6,410 nt of DNA from Acetofilamentum sp. (GTDB taxonomy: Bacteria; Bacteroidota; Bacteroidia; Bacteroidales; DTU049): assembly GCA_020720525.1 (NCBI GenBank), contig DYON01000155.1, positions 1-6,410 on the forward strand. Direction: 5' to 3'. How positions within the stretch are numbered: position 1 is the first letter of the stretch; each line of letters starts with the position of its first letter. The position numbers and the translations under genes are program-made. Positions 1-6,410 of this stretch are shown here, piece after piece. A model generated the notes under the pieces. That model saw nothing but the letters and a program-made list of their open reading frames with translations. It did no database searches and was not told the DNA's origin.

Positions 1-28
1 AAATTGTAAAGGGAATATTGTGTTTCAT

Positions 29-412
29 TTAGGTGCAATACAACAGGCCTTTTTTCAAATCGTCGTAGGTGATATGCAGAATATTGTTGGTGCTCACAAT
101 GATGAAGTGGGCGTTTCGGTAGGGGTAGTTTGCCATCAGATCTTTGAGTTCAAAGCGTCCATTGGAGCGGAATTTCACTTCGACATAGTAGAGGTCGCCA
201 GTGCTGGTGTTTTGCATCACGAAATCGGGCATGCTGCGAATGGCCGCTGAGACCTCGTCGTCGTGACCACGAATGCCACGCAAGAGGGCTGGCACGGTGC
301 GTTCCATGCCATAGCTAAACACATTGTATCCATTGTTTTGAAAAAGTTCTTGAACAATTGTTTCGGCTACGCGGCCTTTGATGATTCGGTGGGAGAATGG
401 GGTTTGTGGCAT
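29..412 (-). CDS. Small PD-(D/E)XK nuclease-like protein, function unknown
   Basis: A 127-residue protein starting at ATG (410-412 on the minus strand) and ending in TAA. I do not recognise a named gene. The residue pattern fits a minimal PD-(D/E)XK nuclease fold: an N-terminal helix with Glu17 in a KGRVAE context, Pro62-Asp63 at the start of one strand (SMPDFV), then Glu78-Val-Lys80 on the next strand (YYVEVKFR). These are the usual metal-binding and catalytic positions in restriction-type and Holliday-junction-resolvase-type enzymes. A short strand-rich tail (HFIIVSTNN) follows. There is no signal peptide or membrane segment, so it is probably cytoplasmic. No methyltransferase or other restriction-modification partner is visible, although the left neighbour lies outside the window. 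It is transcribed away from the xdh operon and is probably unrelated to it. The reading frame is well supported. The nuclease role is an inference from a few residues, and the substrate is unknown. Confidence 0.72.
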   Translation of the reverse strand: MPQTPFSHRIIKGRVAETIVQELFQNNGYNVFSYGMERTVPALLRGIRGHDDEVSAAIRSMPDFVMQNTSTGDLYYVEVKFRSNGRFELKDLMANYPYRNAHFIIVSTNNILHITYDDLKKGLLYCT

Positions 413-716
413 TTTTGATTTTATTGTGTAAAAACAGGGAATTTGTTTTTGTTGTCAGAGACCATACTGTCGTTGTTTTGGTGTCGGACAACAGCTTTTT
501 AGTTTTTTGTTTCAGTAGAAGCAAGTCAATCGCTTGCAATGATGCAGCTTCCTTCGTGAACCCATCAACAATTCAAAGCCCTGCGACAAACGAATCCTCA
601 ACTGCAACCCTCTCTTCAACTGTTTCCACAAGGATGATGTCGCTATTTGAATTTTTCGGCAAAGAAAAAACTCTAATCCCAAAAATCATTACTTTTACAT
701 TGAAAAATTGCACACT
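413..716. other. Divergent intergenic region upstream of xdhC
   Basis: This 304-base gap lies between two divergently oriented genes, so it should hold both promoters. I see no convincing match to the Bacteroidota promoter pattern (TTTG near -33, TAnnTTTG near -7). The closest is TACTTTTA at 690-697, which differs at the last base and lacks an upstream partner. A small inverted repeat, GCAAG/CTTGC, lies at 521-525 and 533-537. No RNA gene or riboswitch fold was recognised. The stretch has few stop codons in two frames, which is discussed as a finding. Confidence 0.6.
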
Positions 717-1481
717 ATGAACTTCTTCAACGAAATATCCGAAACCATCAACAGCGGAAAAGCTGCTGTACTCTGTGTTGTTATTGGCGCCGAAGGCTCT
801 ACTCCGCGCAAGCCTGGTTCTAAAATGCTGGTTTTGGCCGACGGAACCATAAGCGGAACCATTGGCGGTGGAAGCATCGAGAAGCAAGCCATCGACGACG
901 CAGTTGCCATGATGAATACCGACATCACCGAAGTGAAAAGCTACAACCTAGCCAACGACCTCGAAATGCACTGTGGAGGTAGAATGACGGTTTTCTTCGA
1001 GCCGCTTTTGGCTCAACCTCAGCTGGTTATTTTTGGCGCCGGCCACGTTGGGAAAGCCCTTGCTAAAATGGCTGCTATAGGTGGTTTTAAGGTGGTTGCT
1101 GCCGATAACCGCGAAGGTATTTTTGGCTCGTGGTCACAAGGATTGGCCGAAACCTACGAAATGCCTTTCGAGGAAGCAGCCGAAAAAATAAACTTCCACG
1201 CCAACAGCTATATTGTGGCTACAACCTACAATCATTCGTTCGACAGCGAAGTTGTTGCCATGCTCATTGGCAAACCCCACAAATACATTGGAATGATTGG
1301 CTCGAAACGCAAAGTAGAATTGGCTCGCAAACGTTTGAGCGACGAATTTGGTTTGGCTACTCCGCAAATCGACTCCATCGATATGCCCATTGGAGTTCCC
1401 ATTGCCTGCGAAACTCCCGAAGATATTGCAATTTCTATTTTGGCAAAAATAATTGATGCAAAAAATACTTCCAACCGATGA
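717..1481 (+). CDS. xdhC: Xanthine dehydrogenase accessory protein XdhC
   Basis: A 254-residue XdhC/CoxI-family protein. In studied bacteria XdhC binds molybdenum cofactor, promotes its sulfuration and hands it to the apo molybdenum subunit. It is not part of the finished enzyme. The N-terminal XdhC/CoxI domain spans about residues 10-97, with the characteristic GAEGSTPRKPGSKML (24-38), GTIGGGSIE (47-55) and the family CGG motif at Cys86. The C-terminal Rossmann-like domain begins with LVIFGAGHVG (103-112) and continues with IGMIGSKRK (191-199) and TPEDIAISIL (233-242). I chose ATG at 717. An in-frame TTG at 708 would add only three residues, and nothing favours it. The length is normal for a two-domain XdhC. 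The stop overlaps the xdhA start by four bases (ATGA), implying translational coupling. The first position in the operon is notable, since in Rhodobacter capsulatus xdhC follows the structural genes. No Shine-Dalgarno sequence is visible. Confidence 0.93.
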   Translation: MNFFNEISETINSGKAAVLCVVIGAEGSTPRKPGSKMLVLADGTISGTIGGGSIEKQAIDDAVAMMNTDITEVKSYNLANDLEMHCGGRMTVFFEPLLAQPQLVIFGAGHVGKALAKMAAIGGFKVVAADNREGIFGSWSQGLAETYEMPFEEAAEKINFHANSYIVATTYNHSFDSEVVAMLIGKPHKYIGMIGSKRKVELARKRLSDEFGLATPQIDSIDMPIGVPIACETPEDIAISILAKIIDAKNTSNR

Positions 1482-2941
1482 AGACAAAAAACTCCATATC
1501 TTTTTTGCTAAATGGCGAAGCGGTTCACATCGATTTTGCTTTACAGAACATAAAACCATCTACCACGGTTCTCAATTGGTTGCGCAACTATGCACACCAT
1601 ACCGAAACCAAAGAAGGATGTGCCGAAGGCGACTGTGGAGCTTGCACCGTTGTGGTGGCCCAACCCGACAAAAGCAGCCAAAAACTCATTTACAAAGCAG
1701 TCAATTCATGTTTGCTGTTTCTTCCGTCCATCGACGGAAAGCTACTTATCACTTCGCGTGGGTTGGCTCCCGAAACCGACAATGTAAATATATTGCATCC
1801 CGTTCAGAAAGCCATTGTTGACGAACATGCATCCCAATGTGGCTTTTGCACTCCTGGTTTCGTGATGAGTTTGTTTGCACTTTACCACAAAAGCATCGAT
1901 GCCGACGACAACGAAATCAACAATGCACTGGCTGGCAATTTATGCCGCTGCACCGGCTACGATAGCATTCGCAAAGCTGCCAAAGTGGCGCTGAACGATC
2001 GAAATCCAGACCGTTTCGACCAGCTTGAGCACGATTTGCTTAAAAGTCTTGACGCTTTGCAGCAAAACACCATGTTCGACGCCGATTGTCAAAATCAGCG
2101 ATACCTGAAACCAGCAACCATCAACGAAGCCTTAGCTGCACGTGCAGCTTGGCCCGAAGCATTGGTTGTGAATGGTTCTACCGATGCCGCTTTGCAGCAA
2201 AGCAAGCATTTTAAACATATTCCGTTTATTCTCGACATCTCGGGAATTAATGAGTTTAAGAATTTCAACAAAAATGGTTTCCAAATCGAAGCGGGAGCTG
2301 GCCTATCACTCGAAGACCTGCGGCTCGAAATTGTTGATGCTTTTCCGGCTCTAAACGACATTTTATCGGTTTTTGCTTCGCGACAAATTCGCAATGCTGC
2401 TACGCTTGGAGGCAATCTTGGCTCTGCTTCGCCCATTGGCGACACAACTCCACTTTTGCTGGCTTGCAATGCGTCGGTAAAACTCATTTCCATTAGCGGA
2501 AGTCGCACAATGCCACTTTCCGAATTCATTACTGGTTACAGACAAACAGCGTTGCAGAAAGACGAATTCATCGAAACCGTTTTTATTCCATTGCCAGCAG
2601 CCGACGAAAAAGTGAAAATGTATAAAGTGAGCAAGCGTCACGACATGGATATTTCCACTGTAAGTGCGGCATTTAGGCTGAAAATAAATTTGGAAAATAA
2701 AGTAGAAAATTTTGCTGCTTTTTATGGAGGCATGGCGGCCACAACCATCGAAGCCAACGAAACCAAAAGTTTTCTCTTAGCGAAGCAATGGAGCCAGACC
2801 ACCATCGAAGAAGCTATGTCTATTCTCATCGGCGAGTTCAATCCTATTTCGGATGCACGAAGTGGTGCTGAATTTCGCAATATAGCAGCAGCAAACCTTT
2901 TGCAGCAATTTTTCAACGACACCCAAAGCGAAATGTCATGA
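1478..2941 (+). CDS. xdhA: Xanthine dehydrogenase small subunit (2Fe-2S and FAD)
   Basis: A 487-residue subunit that carries electrons from the molybdenum site through two [2Fe-2S] clusters to FAD and, in family members, to NAD+. The plant-type ferredoxin domain (about 5-92) has cluster ligands Cys48, Cys53, Cys56 and Cys78 (KEGCAEGDCGACT). The helical second-cluster domain (about 95-172) has Cys121 and Cys124 in QCGFCTPG, and Cys156 and Cys158 in GNLCRCTGY. After a linker comes the FAD-binding domain, with GSTDAAL (233-239) and the nucleotide-contact motif ATLGGNLGSASPIGD starting near residue 308. A C-terminal CO-dehydrogenase-flavoprotein-type domain ends with DARSGAEFR. All eight cysteine ligands are intact. 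The length and domain order match the separate XdhA subunit of XdhAB-type enzymes rather than the three-subunit form, in which the iron-sulfur and FAD parts are split. The gene overlaps xdhC and xdhB by four bases each. Whether NAD+ or another acceptor is used cannot be read from the sequence. Confidence 0.96.
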   Translation: MKTKNSISFLLNGEAVHIDFALQNIKPSTTVLNWLRNYAHHTETKEGCAEGDCGACTVVVAQPDKSSQKLIYKAVNSCLLFLPSIDGKLLITSRGLAPETDNVNILHPVQKAIVDEHASQCGFCTPGFVMSLFALYHKSIDADDNEINNALAGNLCRCTGYDSIRKAAKVALNDRNPDRFDQLEHDLLKSLDALQQNTMFDADCQNQRYLKPATINEALAARAAWPEALVVNGSTDAALQQSKHFKHIPFILDISGINEFKNFNKNGFQIEAGAGLSLEDLRLEIVDAFPALNDILSVFASRQIRNAATLGGNLGSASPIGDTTPLLLACNASVKLISISGSRTMPLSEFITGYRQTALQKDEFIETVFIPLPAADEKVKMYKVSKRHDMDISTVSAAFRLKINLENKVENFAAFYGGMAATTIEANETKSFLLAKQWSQTTIEEAMSILIGEFNPISDARSGAEFRNIAAANLLQQFFNDTQSEMS

Positions 2942-5265
2942 AAAAGCAATATCAATACACCCACAGCCACAACGAGCCTGTTCACGACAGCTCGCTGAAA
3001 CATGTACAGGGCACAACCATCTATTTCGACGATATGCCTGCCATCGAAGGCGAATTGCATGCTTGTGTAGTAACTTCGCCCGTAGCTAAAGGAAAAATTA
3101 AGAACATCGATATTTCGGCAGCCGAAAAAATGCCGGGCGTTCAATGCATCATCACCGCAAAAGATATTCCTGGCGACAACCAAATGGGGGCGGTTTTTCA
3201 CGACGAACCTTGCATTGCTTCGCAAAGAGTCGATTTTATGGGCCAAACGCTGGCAATTGTTGCAGCCAATTCGCTCGAAGAAGCCATTCGTGCTGCGGCA
3301 GCTGTGAAAATGGATATCGAACCCGAACCGCCTATTCTCAGTATCGAAGAAGCCATTAACCAAAATGCTGTTTTACAACCTCAACGAAAAATTGAGCGTG
3401 GAAATGTCGATCAGGTCTTTGCGCAATGCAAGCATGTTTTGAGTGGTCGCTTTCGCAGTGGTGGACAAGAGCATTGGTATCTCGAAACGCAGATTTGCAT
3501 TGCTGTTCCAGGCGAAGACGACGAAATGACGTGTTATTGCAGTACACAGCATCCTTCGGAATCGCAAGCCATTGTTGCAGAAGTCCTTGGAACCGATCGC
3601 AACCGAATTGTGGTCGAAACGCGTCGTTTGGGCGGTGCGTTTGGCGGAAAGGAAACATCGGGCAACCATGTTGCTGCATGGGCAGCCTTGCTGGCAGCAA
3701 AATCCCGCAAAGCTGTTAGGCTGCGTCTCACCCGCGATACCGACCAAGCAATCACTGGCAAACGACATCGTTTTATGTCGGATTGGAAAATTGGCTTCGA
3801 CGAAAATGGAGCTATTCAAGCATACGAAGTTGTTCTTAATGCCGATGCTGGTTATGCTTCCGACCTCACCATGGCCATTCTCGAGCGCGCAATGTTGCAT
3901 GCCGAAAATGCATATTTTATTCCCCATATTCGCATTGTTGGCAATTCGTGGAAAACCAATTTGCCTAGCAATGTTGCTTTCAGAGGCTTTGGTCAACCAC
4001 AAGGAATGGCTGTTATCGAAAATGCAATCGACCAGATAGCTCGCTTCCTCAAAAAAGAACCCAACAACATCAGGTTGCTCAATTTTTATGGCTCAAACGA
4101 GCGAAATACAGCTCCATATGGAGCCGAAATTGAGAATAACCGACTTGATAGCGTGTATTCAAAAATTGTAAATTCGTCGGACTACCATGCTCGACGAAAG
4201 AAAATAGACGAATTCAACAACCAAAGCAAATACATCAAAAGAGGACTGGCGCTTACTCCCGTAAAATTTGGTATTTCCTTTACAACTGCTTTTCTCAACC
4301 AAGCCGGAGCACTTGTGCATATCTATTCCGACGGAAGCATTCAGGTGAATCATGGTGGAATTGAAATGGGGCAGGGGCTCAATACCAAAATGTTGCAGGT
4401 TGCGGCAGAAGAATTGGGAGTTAACGTCGAGCGAATCAAAGTAACAGCCACCAATACTTCAAAAATTCCAAACACTTCGGCCACTGCAGCTTCGTCGGGA
4501 ACCGACCTCAATGGAATGGCTGTTAAGAATGCCATCGACCAATTGAAAGAACGACTGAAAAATGTTGCGCCTGAAATTTTAGGCGAAATGTTTCCCAACA
4601 AAACTATTCTGGCAACCAACATTGTTGTCGAAAACGACATGGTTTCCGACGCCAGTCAACCCTCCATTTCGTGCAATTTCGACGAATTTGTAGCAAAAGC
4701 CTATTTAAAACAGACTCATCTGAGTGCTGCAGGCTTTTACCGAACGCCCGATATTTGGTTCGATCGTCCCAACGGAGTTGGAAAGCCTTTTCACTATTAC
4801 GCATTTGCCATGTCGGTGAGCGAAGTGGAGGTAAACATTCTCACTGGTCGAGCAAAATTGCTTCGTGCCGATTTGATTGAAGATGCCGGACAAAGCATCA
4901 ACTCCATGATAGACAAAGGGCAAGTGATTGGAGGTTTTGTTCAAGGATTGGGCTGGGTTACCACCGAAGACCTCAAGTGGAACAAAGACGGAAAGCTTTT
5001 AAATGCTTCGCCCGACACCTATAAGATTCCGACAATTACCGATATTCCCGTTGAGTTGAATATTGAATTGCTCGAAAATGCCCCCAACCACAATACCATT
5101 CGCAGAAGCAAAGCTGTGGGTGAACCACCATTTCCATTGGCTATTTCGGCATGGCTTGCCATCAAAGACGCTGTTTCGGCTGTTTACGACCACCAAATCG
5201 AACCTCCTTTGAGCATCCCAGCTACCAATGAGGAAATTGTGATCTGCATTGCGAAAATGAAATAA
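2938..5265 (+). CDS. xdhB: Xanthine dehydrogenase large subunit (molybdopterin-binding)
   Basis: A 775-residue catalytic subunit that hydroxylates hypoxanthine to xanthine and xanthine to urate (EC 1.17.1.4). The N-terminal a/b-hammerhead domain covers about residues 15-125, followed by the two molybdopterin-binding domains. Aligned from memory to bovine xanthine oxidoreductase, every catalytic position is kept: Gln177 in GGQEHWYLET (bovine Gln767), Glu239 in FGGKE (Glu802), Arg317 in LERAMLH (Arg880), Arg349 and Phe351 in AFRGFG (Arg912, Phe914), Phe448-Thr449 in KFGISFT (Phe1009-Thr1010), and Glu729 in KAVGEPP, the general base (Glu1261). Glu239 and Arg317 bind the purine and are replaced in aldehyde oxidases, so a purine substrate is favoured. 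Gln353 replaces a glycine next to the substrate-facing phenylalanine. The length is close to the R. capsulatus XdhB. The ATG overlaps the xdhA stop (ATGA). The enzyme is probably cytoplasmic, since no signal peptide is seen. Confidence 0.97.
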   Translation: MKKQYQYTHSHNEPVHDSSLKHVQGTTIYFDDMPAIEGELHACVVTSPVAKGKIKNIDISAAEKMPGVQCIITAKDIPGDNQMGAVFHDEPCIASQRVDFMGQTLAIVAANSLEEAIRAAAAVKMDIEPEPPILSIEEAINQNAVLQPQRKIERGNVDQVFAQCKHVLSGRFRSGGQEHWYLETQICIAVPGEDDEMTCYCSTQHPSESQAIVAEVLGTDRNRIVVETRRLGGAFGGKETSGNHVAAWAALLAAKSRKAVRLRLTRDTDQAITGKRHRFMSDWKIGFDENGAIQAYEVVLNADAGYASDLTMAILERAMLHAENAYFIPHIRIVGNSWKTNLPSNVAFRGFGQPQGMAVIENAIDQIARFLKKEPNNIRLLNFYGSNERNTAPYGAEIENNRLDSVYSKIVNSSDYHARRKKIDEFNNQSKYIKRGLALTPVKFGISFTTAFLNQAGALVHIYSDGSIQVNHGGIEMGQGLNTKMLQVAAEELGVNVERIKVTATNTSKIPNTSATAASSGTDLNGMAVKNAIDQLKERLKNVAPEILGEMFPNKTILATNIVVENDMVSDASQPSISCNFDEFVAKAYLKQTHLSAAGFYRTPDIWFDRPNGVGKPFHYYAFAMSVSEVEVNILTGRAKLLRADLIEDAGQSINSMIDKGQVIGGFVQGLGWVTTEDLKWNKDGKLLNASPDTYKIPTITDIPVELNIELLENAPNHNTIRRSKAVGEPPFPLAISAWLAIKDAVSAVYDHQIEPPLSIPATNEEIVICIAKMK

Positions 5266-5297
5266 TATAATAGGGCTGTCTCAAAACTACAAAATGC

Positions 5298-5374
5298 GTT
5301 ACGACATTCCATCGTTCAGGTGGATTGCTTAAGCATCAATGTTATAAGAAGCCTGAATATGGAACCGTCGTAAC
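5298..5374. repeat. Long imperfect hairpin 1 inside the element
   Basis: An inverted repeat giving 20 base pairs in three blocks: 5298-5305 (GTTACGAC) with 5367-5374, 5307-5312 (TTCCAT) with 5359-5364, and 5315-5320 (TTCAGG) with 5352-5357. Small asymmetric internal loops separate the blocks. The apical part carries the perfect 10-base palindrome TGCTTAAGCA at 5326-5335. Confidence 0.7.
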
Positions 5375-5459
5375 AGTCACAAACACAACGATTCCATGTC
5401 CAAGTCTAATTCTTATTGCCAATGGAGCACAACGACGGTGGAATGTTCTGTTTGTGACT
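5375..5459. repeat. Long imperfect hairpin 2 inside the element
   Basis: It starts at the base directly after hairpin 1. There are 20 base pairs: 5375-5385 (AGTCACAAACA) with 5449-5459, 5387-5389 (AAC) with 5445-5447, and 5391-5396 (ATTCCA) with 5439-5444. One mismatch and one bulged G separate the blocks. The loop, about 42 bases, shows no clear further pairing. Confidence 0.7.
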
Positions 5460-5490
5460 AAACGTGACTTTTGAGACAGCCTCAACACAG

Positions 5491-5523
5491 AAAAAAACCG
5501 GACTTCTTTTCAGAATCCGGTTT
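5491..5523 (-). terminator. Rho-independent terminator of the TPR gene
   Basis: On the minus strand an 8-base-pair perfect stem, AAACCGGA (5495-5502) with TCCGGTTT (5516-5523), is extended inward by three pairs (5504-5506 with 5513-5515) past one unpaired base. A six-base loop closes it. The A-run at 5491-5497 becomes a U-tract directly after the stem in the minus-strand transcript. The structure lies about 20 bases beyond the TPR stop codon. On the plus strand the stem is not followed by a real U-tract, so it is probably a poor terminator for xdhB. Confidence 0.85.
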
Positions 5524-5543
5524 GGTAGATATTTTGAGAAAAA

Positions 5544-6410
5544 CTATTGTTTCAATTCGTTGATTTTGTCGTTTACGATTTTAAGTTTTTCGGGCATATT
5601 CAAACGTGCATACAGCAATTTAAGTGCTTGCAATGCTCCCATGTCGGTTGGTTGAATTTCGTTGGCTTTTTCGAGGTAAGGCAATGCTTTTTGCCAATAG
5701 TCCATGTATTTTTTCTTTGCAACTTCGTATGCATCGAATTGGTCGGGAGGAATGGTATTGGCAAATTCGAACACTTCAACACCTTTATTGAAGAACAAAG
5801 CTCCAACATTGTAATATGCGTCAAAAAAGCCAGGGTTTATTTCAATTGCTTTCAAATAGGCTTTCTCGGCTTCTACAAGCATCAGTTCTTTTTCTTCTTC
5901 TTTCATAGAGGTGTCGCGCGATAGGCGATCGTAGTTGCTACCAATGGTGAAATGGAGCACAGGATTTTTTTGGTCTTTTTCAACCGCAACTTTGAGCAAA
6001 TCTTGAGCACTTGCCAAATCGCCTTTGGCCAAAAAATAATTGGTTTCAGAAATAATCAATCCCAAGTCTTCAGGAAAACGTTTACGACCCATTTTAACAG
6101 TGTTGATCATTTTCACGGTATCGCCTTCTTCTTTATAAATGTTGGCTAACATTGAAAAAATCTCAGGTCTGCTATAATTCATCGAAATCAATTCTTTCAA
6201 ATACTTAGCGCCGGTTGCATTATCGCCAAGCTTAAGTGCGCACAATGTTGCATTGTAGGTTGCCAAAGAATCTTTAACTCCAAAAATAGAATTGATTTTA
6301 CGCGTGCGTTCAAAATAGTCTTTCGCATTTGTCCATTCTTGTTTGTTGAACAATTCAACACCTTTGTTGTAGTACTGTTCACCTATAATATAAAGTCCGA
6401 GTTCAGCTTT
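5544..6410 (-). CDS. Tetratricopeptide repeat protein (5' part outside window)
   Basis: A minus-strand frame ending in TAG at 5544-5546 and open to the window edge, giving 288 visible residues. A TTG at 6351-6353 is the first start-like codon inside, but the frame continues upstream without a stop (KAELGLYIIGEQYYNKGVE), so the true start lies beyond the window. The protein is almost wholly helical, with about seven TPR-like units, for example YYNKGVELFNKQEWTNAKDYF near residues 13-33, the LASAQDLLKVAVEKD unit near 130, AEKAYLKAIEINPGFFDAYYNVGALFF near 180-206, and ALPYLEKANEIQP near 245. TPR arrays bind other proteins, and no catalytic residues are expected. Similar proteins in Bacteroidota are usually exported and start with a signal peptide. 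That part is not visible here. A specific partner or process cannot be named. The gene converges on xdhB and has its own terminator. Confidence 0.88.
   Translation of the reverse strand, partial: KAELGLYIIGEQYYNKGVELFNKQEWTNAKDYFERTRKINSIFGVKDSLATYNATLCALKLGDNATGAKYLKELISMNYSRPEIFSMLANIYKEEGDTVKMINTVKMGRKRFPEDLGLIISETNYFLAKGDLASAQDLLKVAVEKDQKNPVLHFTIGSNYDRLSRDTSMKEEEKELMLVEAEKAYLKAIEINPGFFDAYYNVGALFFNKGVEVFEFANTIPPDQFDAYEVAKKKYMDYWQKALPYLEKANEIQPTDMGALQALKLLYARLNMPEKLKIVNDKINELKQ

Larger units (their letters stand above)
5274..5481. mobile_element. MITE-like element with 13-base terminal inverted repeats
   Basis: The stretch is bounded by perfect inverted repeats: GGCTGTCTCAAAA at 5274-5286 and its reverse complement at 5469-5481. 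At 208 bases it has no room for a transposase and no credible reading frame. It begins eight bases after the xdhB stop and ends just before the terminator of the convergent TPR gene. Its interior holds two abutting hairpins. Terminal sequences of this kind remind me of insertion sequences with DDE transposases (the IS1182 group and relatives), but this is from memory. No clear target-site duplication is visible in the flanks, so insertion is not proven. The alternatives are a decayed insertion-sequence remnant or a chromosomal structured-repeat family. Confidence 0.62.

Noticed and set aside
690..697. TACTTTTA as a -7 promoter element for xdhC
   Set aside because: It differs from TAnnTTTG at the last base and has no TTTG at the expected distance upstream. 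In AT-rich DNA such a match is common by chance.
708..716. TTG at 708 as the xdhC start
   Set aside because: It adds only His-Thr ahead of the ATG at 717, and no ribosome-binding sequence favours it. ATG is the more likely start.
397..720. Plus-strand frame of about 107 codons running into the xdhC start
   Set aside because: It starts inside the minus-strand nuclease-like gene, overlaps the xdhC start, has low-complexity Ser/Thr-rich content, and shows no recognisable domain or translation signal.
2722..3363. Minus-strand frame of 213 codons across the xdhA/xdhB junction
   Set aside because: It is antisense to two well-supported genes, rich in Cys, Phe and His as antisense shadows are, and has no domain.
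5266..5490. CRISPR array or tRNA between the convergent genes
   Set aside because: The repeats are inverted and unevenly spaced, not direct and regular. No cloverleaf with a TTCGA-type arm was found.
5495..5523. Terminator hairpin acting for xdhB on the plus strand
   Set aside because: The stem is followed on the plus strand by GGTAGAT rather than a U-tract, so only the minus-strand direction is well supported.
5464..5655. Small plus-strand frame of 63 codons after the element
   Set aside because: It crosses the terminator hairpin and runs antisense into the TPR gene. No coding signal is seen.

Overview
The window carries a compact xanthine dehydrogenase operon on the plus strand, with an unrelated minus-strand gene on each side. 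The organism is probably a member of the Bacteroidota. This is an inference: GC content is moderate, no gene has a clear Shine-Dalgarno sequence, the start contexts are A-rich, and the right-hand tetratricopeptide protein resembles a type common in that phylum. No database search was possible.

Layout. At 29-412 (minus) lies a short gene for a protein with the residue pattern of a PD-(D/E)XK nuclease fold. A 304-base non-coding stretch (413-716) separates it from the divergent operon. The operon runs xdhC (717-1481), xdhA (1478-2941), xdhB (2938-5265), each junction being a 4-base ATGA overlap. XdhC is the molybdenum-cofactor insertion and sulfuration factor, XdhA the iron-sulfur/FAD subunit and XdhB the molybdopterin subunit. 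Together they make a two-subunit xanthine dehydrogenase that oxidises hypoxanthine and xanthine to urate. All cofactor ligands and catalytic residues that I can place are present, including the Glu/Arg pair that distinguishes xanthine dehydrogenases from aldehyde oxidases.

Eight bases after the xdhB stop begins a 208-base element (5274-5481) with 13-base perfect terminal inverted repeats and no coding capacity. It contains two abutting 20-base-pair imperfect hairpins. It looks like a miniature inverted-repeat transposable element. It sits between the 3' ends of xdhB and a minus-strand TPR gene, whose rho-independent terminator (5491-5523) follows at once. The TPR gene (5544-6410) is cut by the right window edge.

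The operon itself is conventional. The least explained parts are the structured miniature element, the small nuclease-like protein and the stop-poor stretch between that gene and xdhC.
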